Assembly: GCA_963669155.1 (NCBI GenBank)
Contig: OZ022589.1
Coordinates: 10,838,845-10,902,844 of the forward strand
Direction: 5' to 3'
DNA: 64,000 nt
Source of the DNA: Arbacia lixula
Lineage: Eukaryota > Echinodermata > Echinoidea > Arbacioida > Arbaciidae
Part shown: piece by piece, positions 39,991 through 56,389 of the stretch
How the letters are laid out: every line of letters begins with the position of its first letter
Position numbering within the stretch: position 1 is the stretch's first letter
Position numbers and translations under genes: made by a program
Notes under the pieces: generated by a model
What the model was told of the DNA's origin: nothing
The model's database searches: none
What the model saw: only the letters and a program-made list of their open reading frames with translations

Positions 39991-41369
39991 GAGAAGAAAG
40001 TTTATCGAATTTTCGGTCATAGATAAAAGTGTATGACTGAAAATTCAATATTTTTTCTTCTCCTGTGTCTCATTCAATTTGTTTGTGTTTATTTATACAA
40101 ATACTTATAATGTTTACCTTTCTTTTGTCACTTGTGGAGTATTTCACCATTAAAACACAAGTCTATAGAGCAGCATTTTGTCTGGCACTTGAAGAGTTAC
40201 TATAAGGGGAAACGCGTCCTCATCTTCCCATAAACTTCACATGAAACTTGAATTGATGTTATTGATATCGATAAATGTATTCTGTTTATCAAAGGAAATA
40301 TTCATTAATGCTAAATATATTGCTCTTTGCGCTGCCCTGACCAAATGGTATTTAAGCCCTTTACTTACTACAATTTCGTGTCACACCTGACGAATTGTTG
40401 CAGCGGCGCACGAAACTTCGTGATCATTTTTGTTTCCGTTGACCATACATTGCGAGACAAACGATTATCACTAGCGAAATATTCATTCTTTGAAGGTGTG
40501 TACATGCAGCTAGAATATTGAAATAAAAAAAGGAAAATGGGCAAATTAAACATAACAAAAGTTAAGCTGCAAGGGATATCAGGGGTATTTCACATAAAAA
40601 TGAAAGTCTAGACTCCCGGCCAGCATGAAGGACAGTATGTTCCATCCCGTAAATGATTGTAAAACTAAGTGAGAAGCTTGTAACCAAATGAGATTCGAAC
40701 CTGCGTCTACTTCTAGCTGGCCACTGACTTACACCAGACCATTTCTGATCGAAGGAAACGACGACAAAGTAACAAATTACATCATAATATAGGTCTCGAT
40801 CGTAAAACGACTTTTTGGGATATTGAAATTGTAAACATACATGCTAATTGAAACGAGCAAATGAGATCTCCAAGCCTAACAACCGAGTTGTCAATTAACT
40901 GAAAAGGATCAATCACTAATGTGATTAGGACAAAACAGCTGCACGGGCTTTCTGTGGAAATTTCAATTTTGACAAACATTTAGGCAAACATGCAGTCATG
41001 CAGTTACGCTAATTTGCAGAGATAGATGCCCCATTGTCCATTGCTTGTACATGTACAGTACATGAATTCTATGAAGTTATATCTACAGTATATACGTTCA
41101 AAGGGCTTAATGACGGTCTGTAAATACCATAGTAATACCAAATTATTGTGTAATTTGCAGAGATCGATGCATCGGTTATTTGCGTGCACTATATAATTCT
41201 CATTTGAAGCCAAACGGCACAGTATAGGCCTATGAAACTCAAGATTCCAAACAGTTTTCATTAATGCTTTAATCTCCGTCCAGTGACCTGCCCCTTCCCC
41301 ACCCCCACACATTCCCTGTCCACAAATCCTCATGATTGCTTTGAACTCCCACGCAAGTACTGCGCCCCC
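39991..41369. other. Intergenic stretch
   Basis: A short imperfect hairpin (39990-40062, AATTTTCGGTCATAGAT facing GTATGACTGAAAATTCAA) and a tRNA-like fragment on the minus strand (40682-40741) are present. Nothing else is recognisable. Confidence 0.55.
40682..40741 (-). repeat. tRNA-like SINE head
   Basis: On the minus strand TGGTGTAAGTCAGTGGCC (A-box-like) is followed by GGTTCGAATCTC (B-box) at tRNA-like distance. It lacks a convincing acceptor stem. Confidence 0.45.
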
Positions 41370-41757
41370 TCGGCATGGGCGGAAATCCCGGGGAGACGGT
41401 GGAGGGGGGGGGGGGGGGGGTCGTGTCCCCCCCACCATTTCGAAGGGGGCGGGGACAGAATATGAAATGCCCCCCCCCCCCACTATTTTCGTTCGTGTAC
41501 AATTTTTTTAGAAAAACGTCATAACCCCCCCCCCCCCACCATTTCGAAAGGGGGGGGGGGGACACAATATCAAATGTCCCCCACTATTTTCGGTCGTGTA
41601 CCCCCACGAGACTGGCGGATTGGCGGATTGAATTTTTTTCGAAGAAAATACCCCCCCCCCCCCCCCCCCCCCCCCCCCTCACTGAGAGCATTTTCAGAGA
41701 CTGGGCGGGATAAAAAAAATGAAGGAAAAAAAAACACCTCCCCAAAATCCCATCACT

Positions 41758-41795
<38 letters not shown>

Positions 41796-41845
41796 CCCTC
41801 CACCTTCGGGGAGCGATTTCCGCCCATGCCCCTCGGCCCTAATTC
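41370..41845. repeat. C/G homopolymer-rich foldback repeat
   Basis: The ends GGCATGGGCGGAAATC and GATTTCCGCCCATGCC are inverted. Inside, a unit of C run + ACCATTTCGAA + G run + GACA.AATAT.AAATG + CACTATTTTCG.TCGTGTAC is repeated about twice, with C runs of 11 to over 30 at 41470, 41526, 41650 and 41760. Proline- and glycine-rich frames here are artefacts. Confidence 0.8.
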
Positions 41846-43319
41846 CTGAGCTCTCCCAGAACAGAATACAATATATATCTACACATTGATAATTATCTCC
41901 GAGTATTCGTTTCATGCAGGCTCATTTCTCAAGCTTGAAATAAAACGAGGTAAACATAAGCATAGTATACGATGATATTAACCTTTTAAATATGAATGAA
42001 AATAAAGCACCAATTACTTTTCTCATTTACAAGCGAACATTTATCCCGTGTTCGATGTTCCATGTTTCCGCCCGAATGCTGCTGAGCTACCTGTTCGAGT
42101 ATGATGATGCGTGAGAAGTACGTCGTGTAGTATGCTTGGGTATTAAATTGAAATGTACTTTTTTTTTTTCAAATAATTTAACCATTGAATGAATGATGTG
42201 CTTTGATCTTGTTGTGTTTGGAGCTTAATTGGCCTTATAAAGGTCGGATAATTTGTTGTGGTCTCCTTTTTACAAATATCACTTGTTAAAGTTTTGTCAT
42301 TTTTTCCCAAGTCTGTGTTTTATGGGTGTGATATATATATATTTTTTATATTTATGTGAGGGTGTGATATTCATATAATAATGTTTTCCCCATTGATACT
42401 GGTAACATAAAATACATAAAACAGCTAATTTTTGCATACCAGCAAGCAAACCTCTGAAAGGATGATTAATACAAGGTTTTATTGTGTCGAAAAAGTGGAT
42501 TGTATGTGTACTCATGTAGGCTCTGTGGCCTAACTCAGTATACGAACCCAACAGAATTATACCGGAATTATCTCAAGCATGTCTCAACCGTAGCCTTTCG
42601 CAGCATGAACTAGCAGCTCCATGCAGCTAGCTCGCTGGCCAGTCTATGCCCATATGCTGCCCTCAACGTTCGACCACAAATACACACGTATTACCGGTCT
42701 TTCACATCACCTCCACATCACAGCTTTTATCGAACGTACAATTCCTCATACGTAAGTAAAGAAATGTGTGAAAAATTCGCTTTGTTGTTATAGTTTTATC
42801 ATATATATGTCAACGAGAATCACTACTTGTAATTGAGTGTACATTATGTTAAAATAGTATCGTATTTTGCCCGGAATTTTGGAAGTCACCCGCTGTTACA
42901 CAGTTTCACTGTCCAACAAACCAGCAATGTATTGCACTGCACTGTATAGACGGGCGTGTACCGCCCGTGCCAGGGGGAATATGCATTCAACTACTTACTA
43001 GAGTAGAGTCTAGAGTCCCATCGTGTGGAACGATATACCATGGCATGGCATTGATTTATCTAGACAGAAATATCAGTCTCTGTAGACGTTGGCTCCGCTG
43101 AGATTGCATCCGGCTCCGCTGAACGCCCCTATTTCTAAGTTTAACTATTCAGGGGTATGTCCAAAAATGTAATGTCGATTAAAGCCCTGAATAAGACGGT
43201 TATTAATTATTCCTGTCAGCCTGTCATGCCTGTCTATGATGCTGTCATCTTCATGACTACTGCAAATAATAGCCAGTGCTGATTATACAGAATCTATCCA
43301 GCGTATTCACATGACTTTA

Positions 43320-43770
43320 ACCCCGTTCATATGCACCGCCTATCCGCGAAAAAGGCGCAACTTTTGCGGTAATTTTGCCGATGCATTACCGATAGGTGCG
43401 TATATGAACGGGAATCACTCAAATAAAACGATATTTGCTACTTCCTTTTTTGCGCTTATTTTGCGGCTTTTTCGTGGTCGAGACCTAGTAATAATACTGC
43501 AATATTGCGGTAAGTGAATCTTGTAAACTGCGTCCGCAAAATAGGTTCAAATGTTGCGCCTTTTGCATCACGCTCTGGCGTGTGGGTTGCTAATCCTACC
43601 GCTCGTATGGCTGAGCGGAACATGTCACCATTGGTTTGGAGAGAGTCCAGCTGTCCAAAACACCGCAACATTACGGCTTTTGGGGTGTATATAAACGGTG
43701 CTTTTGCGGCTCACTGGAAACTTGCTTACAGATGTGCATCGGTAATATTAGCGGTACATATGAACGGGGC
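43320..43770. mobile_element. 451-bp TIR element with TA flanks
   Basis: ACCCCGTTCATATGCACCGC and GCGGTACATATGAACGGGGC are inverted termini, flanked by TA at 43318-43319 and 43771-43772. The interior repeats TTTTGCGG/CCGCAA motifs and a second ATATGAACGGG near 43402. TA target sites suggest a Tc1/mariner-type or similar transposase acted in trans. There is no transposase inside. Confidence 0.85.
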
Positions 43771-43844
43771 TATAGAGTCTACAAAACATTCAACTTTCTG
43801 TGAATTAGACAAGTGTTAGATACAAGAAAAATGGGCAATCCTGT

Positions 43845-44850
43845 ACAATGGGGGACCAGGGTATCCTACTAATTTTATGAATTTTTACCCTCTAAACCTA
43901 ACCCTGACGCTTACTGCACAACGAACAATAGTGTACAACGGATAGCGGAGCGTGGTCGCTAGCGGTCGTGTCCATTTTTGCTTATTACATGACGTCATCC
44001 AGCCACTGCCGAGAGCCAATTTATGAATGAAAATATAGTAAGCATGCGCAGTGCAAACCTTCTATGTCCCCACATAGTATTCCACCAAAACAAGTGTAAA
44101 ATTCTCTATCACCTCGTACCAAAATCGACCTAGAATTTCACTTTCCTATATTTTATATGAATTTTGAAAGGTATTCTCAGAGGATCTATTTTCTCACCGA
44201 TACCGCACAGGTAAGCGAATTTCGATTGCTTCTTGCTTTTCCGTGAAAATCGTACGAATTAGCGTCACCCCCGCATCGTGTTTGTTGGAATTTGTAGAGT
44301 CTATCGCAACGTGTACAAAGTCAATTGGCTTCCGGGTTCTAGGACCGTCAGTCAATATGCATGAAATTGCCGAGTTTCGATAATTTTCGATCGATACTGG
44401 AGCGATCCGATCACGAATCAAGACCATTTCCTGCGTACACAATGTGACCGGATATCGTTATCGCTATCGATACTTCCACACGCAGTCGGAAGGCAACCAC
44501 GTGGTCATGACGTGATCTGCGCGATTGCCCAATCAGCGGTCTCCGAATCGCTGATCGCGGACGATCTATCCGTTGTACACAGTCTATGGACAATAGTTCG
44601 TCGTGTACTGCGACCAGCCCGCTCACTGAGGGCGAGCCCTCAGGACGCTCCTGCTGCGCGGGAGCAGTCCCGGGGCTAACCCTGACCCTAACCCTAACCC
44701 TAAACCTAATTTTAAACCTAACCCTAGACATAATTTTCGCTGCTTAATTCATAAAAAAAAGTGATTTCTAGGTCACTTTCTGCCGACAAAAATCAGTATT
44801 GCAGCATTCCCATTGTGTGCATTATACATGTGCGATACTGCCTGGTCCCC
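43845..44850. mobile_element. ~1-kb inverted-repeat element, CpG-rich
   Basis: Left GGGGGACCAGGGTA and right CTGCCTGGTCCCC face each other. Further in, GCACAACGAACAATAGTG and TGTACAACGGATAG face CTATCCGTTGTACA and CAATAGTTCGTCGTG. The centre is rich in CpG and CGAT motifs. The right arm contains the telomere-like patch. It is non-coding as far as I can see. Confidence 0.65.
44676..44730. repeat. Interstitial telomere-like repeat
   Basis: CTAACCCTGACCCTAACCCT followed by AACCCTAAACCT and a diverged AAACCTAACCCTAG tail is about seven CCCTAA units, the deuterostome telomere repeat. A short matching bit (AAACCTAACCCTGAC) lies near 43895 in the left arm region. Confidence 0.85.
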
Positions 44851-45373
44851 TATTGATGACCAGGCCACGATGAATCTAGTTTGGCAGTGTCATGGCATGA
44901 TTTGTCCAGATTCAGACAGGGTAGCCCTTTTGCAAGTTAAAAGATATAAAACTGTAAATACCACAGGAAATAGAAGAAAACACTGTTTATTTTGAAGAAC
45001 TTCCTGCACAGTTAGAACTGGGTACATGTACATGTATCGACTTTGTCTTTGTTTATAGTTATGCCCATTATTTTTTCATATTTTTCTTCTGTTTATTTGA
45101 TTAATGATTTTTCCTACGATGGTGATGTCTTTGACTGCTTTTCACTTAAATGTGTTGCTTTTTGTGTTTTCAGATTTCTGTGGTATGATACAAAGAACAA
45201 TGTCGACATGACCATATCATGGAACCTTCTGAACCATGGTCATGTTATTCTATCAAACAGCACATTTCATTGCCATTATTTATTGAAATATCTTACACAT
45301 CAACTCGCATCAAGACCATATCACAAAATTTGGTCAAGTCGCCGCATTTCTCTTAAACTTCATTTGTCCATGA

Positions 45374-50636
<5,263 letters not shown>

Positions 50637-50851
50637 TCCTCTATTCCTCGGAAAACGGAGTGCTTAGCAGAAGATGAAAATTAACTAGGGTTATATTGTG
50701 CAGGAGGTCCAACAAATCACAGTGCATATTTGGTTGTATGTATATTGTGTATATGCATATAGAATTCAACTAGTTCCCCCTCCTCACCCATTTTTTTGTT
50801 CAAACATATAGGGGGTATCCCATTAGTCATAATGATAGAATGCTAAGATCA

Positions 50852-50857
50852 AATAAA
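50852..50857 (+). terminator. Candidate ARF polyadenylation signal
   Basis: AATAAA lies 216 bases after the stop, and another is at 50974-50979 after a C run and CA repeat. Either could end the ARF transcript. Confidence 0.45.
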
Positions 50858-50897
50858 GTCATGATGTTGAACAAGTTTTGGCTGTGTTTCACTACTA

Positions 50898-50940
50898 CCC
50901 CCCCCCCCCCCCCCCCTCCTCCACACACACACACACACAT
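50898..50940. repeat. Poly-C run and (CA)n
   Basis: About 19 C are followed by CTCCTC and nine CA units. This lies in the ARF 3' UTR or flank. Confidence 0.9.
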
Positions 50941-50979
50941 CTTGTTTGTACATGTATAGCAAAACACATTTGAAATAAA

Positions 50980-53900
50980 GGAAAAAAATCATTCCAAGTA
51001 TGTACTTTCAGAAGCATACACCTTACTTCCAATGCCCTATTTATCATATCTTTTTGTTAGGAAAGGGGTGGGGGATTTATTTTTACCATGGTAGTTAACA
51101 TTAAGCTTCTATGTATAAAAATTAATCGAATTATCAAGTTTTTATGGAGAATGAATATGTAGCATCTTTCCAGAGTAACCCATCATTTGCTACAGTATTT
51201 ATTCCTATTCCCATTATAGACTATCAATATATTTGTAAATATGGTGTGAAATATTTCCTTTTAAATTGGTTTAAACCATAGAATCTAGCCGTAAAGATTA
51301 AAACATAGGTGTGTATATTTCCTTTTTTTGCTCTCATCTTTTCCTTAATGATACGTAGTTTGACATGCAAAGAGACAAGCTTTGGCATGTATGTGTAGGT
51401 TTTTCCCTCTTAGTCCCTGTCACTATTGCTTTAAAATAATACTTGGACAAAAACAATGTGTGTGGCAAACTTTTCTTGTTGTAAATACATCAGCACTTCC
51501 CCATTGTTTTTAGAAAGTTATAGGAAAGGAGCTCCTATTTAATTTTTTGTACTTTTCTGAGAGTGTAGAAAAAAAAAATACATCATATTCCCTTCTATTC
51601 TTACATTTGAAAAATGAAATGAATTATATTTTGCATAATCACTTTAAACGTAGGCTAGTATCATATACTAGGTGACTGCTGCGCTCTTGTTTACCAAAAG
51701 CATTGCTAAATTTTGTATCATTCATTGCTTCAAAATATCACATTTAAAGAGAGACGATATGTACAGTAGACTGAATCCATTCTTAGATTTTGAGCGTGTA
51801 TTTGCATGCTGATAATAGAAGTATAGACAAATCTGTAATAATATATGATAGGAAAAGACTATGATGCATTAGGTATAAACTGTAGTTGTTTTCATTTTAG
51901 CACATATGTGTATTTTTTGCAAATTTCCATGCTATCATAGAAAATTATGAATATTATCACACACATCACAGTTCACTCCATATCTTGGTCGACTGCTCAT
52001 AGATGCGAGTATTTTGCCTGCCTGTAATGTACACATCAGCTGATAAATGCTATGTTCACATTGAAGTAGGTCCCTACACATGGTCAACACTGAAATGGCT
52101 TATGTGTGAACACAACTGAATGAGTGTGGAGAGAGTCGCCAAAAAAGGAATACTTTTTCTCACTTTGGGGCAAGATGTGAAATTTCAGAAATGGTTTTAC
52201 TGTGTGGATGTGTTCATACCAAAGCAAAGTGGAATCCAGAATAGGGGCACAAGTTCAGATCTTAAGATCTGCACTGCACTGCAAGAAACTAGTCTACCAC
52301 TTTCTTTCTCTTATCCACACCCGTTTCTCTGTCTCTATCTCTCTCTGTCTCCCACTTTTTATCTGCATTTGTCTCTTTTCAGGTTTGTGTGATTTTATCA
52401 AATGATTTGCTGGAGTTTGTTTTCTAGCATCAGATTTTCAACTTTTAATACTCTGCACATGTACCTAGATTTCGCGGCATCCTTCCAAATCTCTGGACAT
52501 GTGAGTACCAAAGAACATTATCACCCTCGATGCTATGTTTTAACGTTATATGATGCAGCCTGCAGGCTTTTATCTTGTTGTGTTATTCAAATACTGCCAA
52601 GAGATGTGATGAATGTGCAGAAATATGGAAGATTAACATTTGTGCATGTGTATGTATAGATTTAAGGCTTGTTTGAATCAATCAAGAGTATGCCATTGAT
52701 CACACACTGCACGAAGGTCTCAATGATTATCTGGATTGTTTGAAAATACCTAGAAAAGTCTTAACGCTATATTTCTTGTTCAGGTATTGGTATGAGGTGT
52801 CCGCACTTTCAGAAAACAAAAACTGATAATCCATATACGACATCATAAGACTGCATTTCATGAGGAGGAGTAGAATAACCCAGCATCAAGAAAGATTTCA
52901 GTCGTTACTGCAGACAATTCCAATCATTTCTGACAAAACTACTTCTCATCAAGTTTTTGCGATCAACCTGATATTCTCCACCAAATGCATAGCTAGAAAC
53001 AGCCCGTACAATAGTCCGATCGTTGCAGCTGTCAGTCCAGCTCTATTCAATGAAGAATACTTCAGGAAGTACAGCGTACGTCACAGAGTTATTGCATTCC
53101 AGTTTTGTTCGGTAGTGGCAACGCGACTACTAGGTACAACTTGAAGAGACATTTCATTGTGATACATGTATAAGATTATGTGCATAGAAAATAAGTGTTA
53201 AGACAGTTACTGTAGTAATGTAATAAAGTTAGGTGAGATATATATATATATATATATATATACAAGTGAATGTCATGGTATTTACAAAATTATAGTTTTT
53301 CAATAAGTTCATTGATATGGAAAAGGAAGTTTGTTTGGTCAAGTGTGGGAACCCATTACAAGAATCGTGTGTTAAATTTGTGATTTGATTACAGGTATAT
53401 TTTGCTGATTTTTCTCTTTTTGTATAGTAATGATAATATATATAACACAACATATGTTATGATATCCTATTCAGATTGAATTCACATTTATCAGGAATGG
53501 TGATTGGAGGTAACCCAAGTCACATCAGTGCTAGCATTATCCCTGTTTACTTAATCATGATTTGAATATCACCAGTTCCATGCAGTATACATTACGAAAC
53601 TGACCGAGAACAGTCGAGAAGAATGCAAAGGAATACAAATAGTGTGAATTTTGGGCGATGGATATACATTGACTTGAAACCGATATTGTGATTGCATCCT
53701 CTCCCTCAAAACACATTCTGCTCATATATAACATGCTTATGTACTAGGCATGCAGGAATGTGCAGCAAATTGTTGCAGTAGTGACAATTTAGGACATACG
53801 TTATATTGACAAAATTGTGTACATGGAGGGTGGAAAGTGAAATGTGCACGTTACGTCTTGTCTTCCAAGAGTACCTGTGGACAGATAAATCCCTGATACA

Positions 53901-54540
53901 AACACCCAAAGAAGAAGGATGCTCATATGTTTGCCTGTATTATTTTCCCTCCCCTTTTCTTGGTTCAGTTCATGCAGGTATCAAACCATATGTAGTGTAC
54001 ACATACGCTGTGGAAAGACCTCTTCAACTGATACATACTGAAAAAAGAGCGTGTGTATACTTTCTCAAGACATGTTCCGAATGTATACTTTTTTTTTCAA
54101 TAAATGAACATGTTTGAAAGCAGTCAAAGCTATAATTAAATTCTTCATTCATGCTGTTTTTTATGTTGTGTGACATGTTTTTAAAAAAAAAATCATTCCA
54201 ACAGGGAGTAAATCGACTGAAGGTGGTTCTGAAACCAACTTTTTTTTTGTTTGACTGCTTTCCACTCAACTATCTGGGAATTACTTATGATTTTTTCTTA
54301 TGAATGCTTGAGAAAAAAAAAATGTTATATGGATTTAGACCCTTTTGGAATGAAACGTAGATTTGATTGGTTTTGAGAATGAAACGTGATTTTGTAGCCT
54401 AAGATTTTCACACTTTTATCTGGAATTTGAAATTACAGTACATGTTTCTAAAATATGGATTTAAACCCCTTTTGGAATGACACTCATTTCTCCGCATATC
54501 TCACTTTCAAAAATGCTTCTACCCGATACACACGCATAGT
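50980..54540. other. Intergenic region, no gene seen
   Basis: AT-rich sequence with a (TA)n run at 53238-53262 and many short A/T runs. Several open frames of 60-100 codons lie here, but none has splice signals, conserved motifs or codon patterns I recognise. Confidence 0.6.
53238..53262. repeat. (TA)n microsatellite
   Basis: About 12 TA units. Confidence 0.9.
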
Positions 54541-54541
54541 G

Positions 54542-54779
54542 AACCTAGTTACTAGGCTGAGGAGTGCATGGACACGACCGAGTCTGTAAGCAACTATCTC
54601 TGGTAACAGAGACTATGCCCTAATCCCACTTGCTGGCCTGGCCTGTCCTCACACTGGCCTCTCCACAGATGAGGAGAGGCCAGGCCCGAAAGCCGGAATA
54701 GGGCGTAGTCTGTGTTACCAGACATAGTTAACAGACTCGGTTGTGTCCATGTACTCCAAAGCCTAGTAACTAGGCTAAC
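54542..54779. mobile_element. Foldback MITE family 4, copy 1
   Basis: AACCTAGTTACTAGGCTGAG faces GCCTAGTAACTAGGCTAA. Inside, GCATGGACACGACCGAGTCT faces AGACTCGGTTGTGTCCATG and GGTAACAGAGACTATGCCCT faces AGGGCGTAGTCTGTGTTACC. A related copy is at 58733-58870. Confidence 0.88.
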
Positions 54780-56180
54780 GCACAGAATCAAACGTACGAT
54801 GTGTTACAGTTCATCTTATTACATTCCAACATTCTCTAAAATCATGTAAGTCAATTAGAATAGAATGTAAGCAGAAGTAATGACTCACACTCAATGCCAT
54901 ATCGTTCCAAAATTCATTTAATTTCATTCGATGGGCATATGTTTTGATATTAATTTGTGCTCTTTCCCAGCACCTCATAATTCGTATGAAGAGCAAAGAC
55001 TCAAAGCGGTAAACTTTGATAAACATTAACGATATATCCCACGAAGCTATTATTAATCAGCCCAAAATACATCCATCCCACAAACATCTTAAGGTCATGA
55101 AATAAAATCAGATGGCAGTTTATCCGCCAATCTTTTTTTTTAGATAATTGATAAAAAGCGACATCATCTTTTATATAACCCCCCCCCCCCCAAAAAAAAG
55201 GAAGAAATAAAGAAAGAGGTAAATACAATTAAAAATGAAAAATAAACAACATTCTAAGCTCGCTGCCCAAACTAGTTTTTAAAGGTGTTTTTCTTTGTTC
55301 TGACAAAATTAATATTCTTTTTAAAACGCAATAATTTGTATGTGGAAATGTAATGCAATTTTGGTAAAATGCACTTGCTGGTGTGTATAGGCTACCATGA
55401 ACAATAATATCTGGCAATATACTAACAAAAAATGAAATAACGATTTAACGATATTAAAGTAAATGAATGAGAGAAGATAATCTGTTGAGACCAAGTGTGC
55501 ACTTCCACGTGCGCACTTCCCGTGTGCACTTCCACGGCCTCGAATTTGCAGTTGGCCTAGCTAATATCGAGTGACGTTTCTACTTGATCAGATATGCATA
55601 GTACAGTGTATTTGTAACGAATGGCCTATTCCATTTCATAAGGTAATAATGAGACAATGAACTATAAAACTGCAATCGTAATAATCAGAACGATGACTTG
55701 CATTGATACAATTGGGTTTACATGACAGAAGAAAGAGAATTCAACGAACTATATCAATCAAGCCATTTGTATGTATGGTATGGTATAGCTTAACTCATAA
55801 AAAAAGAGACACAAGCAGGTCAATTGTAGCAATCTTTAGTCAGAGCTTTAGGGGTCGCAATTTTTGTGCTGCATAATCATTGGTGCGTGAGGTAACTCTA
55901 ACAAGTAATATGAATATAATCTTTAAAGTGAATGAGGACTATAATTGATGACCTAGAAATTAATTTGAGTGTACGTGCTCTGAAATATGACTTTCATGCA
56001 TCCATTTTTAAACAGTCCCCTTCCCGAATCTAGCTCTCTCCCGCACGGTGGCTACATACTACCCGGCTAATATAATATACAGCAAGAAATCGACACTACA
56101 TTCCATCAGTATGCCTGGATCTACCATGGACCCTTTTAGGTCCATGTTAACTAGTGCATATAGCTTCACCCTTGCAAACG
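54780..56180. other. Intergenic region downstream of the lysozyme gene
   Basis: AT-rich, with a C run at 55180-55190. A direct TTCCACGTGCGCACTTCC / CGTGTGCACTTCCACGG pair lies at ~55503. No gene is seen. The lysozyme 3' UTR must begin here on the minus strand, but no clear AATAAA is visible within ~300 bases. Confidence 0.5.
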
Positions 56181-56389
56181 CTAGTCCAAACACTGCAAAC
56201 ACTCCTGAACGAGATTCCAGTACTTGACAGTTTTGGATTTCATATAACCGTCTGGGCCCCCGTTGTGGATGCGGGCAAAATCTTCGCATGTTGGGTCGTG
56301 CCCCAGTCGCCTGTGCACGGCGTAGCGGGCCATGTATGCCTGGACAGCCTGTTCGCTGCATTCAAAAGAAGCGGCGCAGGTTTTCCAAC
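56181..56389 (-). CDS. i-type lysozyme exon 3 (C-terminal)
   Basis: On the minus strand the acceptor ccgtcag is followed by phase 1 reading WKTCAASFECSEQAVQAYM, ARYAVHRRLGHDPTCEDFAR, IHNGGPDGYMKSKTVKYWN, LVQECLQCLD and TAG. A (TC)n microsatellite lies just upstream of the acceptor. Confidence 0.95.

Noticed and set aside
41004-41915. Pro- and Gly-rich open frames on both strands
   Set aside because: Created by C/G homopolymers inside a repeat.
43311-43819. Overlapping frames of 68-101 codons
   Set aside because: They lie inside the TIR element and run through its inverted ends.
52860-53144. 94-codon frame between ARF and lysozyme
   Set aside because: No recognisable domain, no splice context, and neighbours are AT-rich non-coding.
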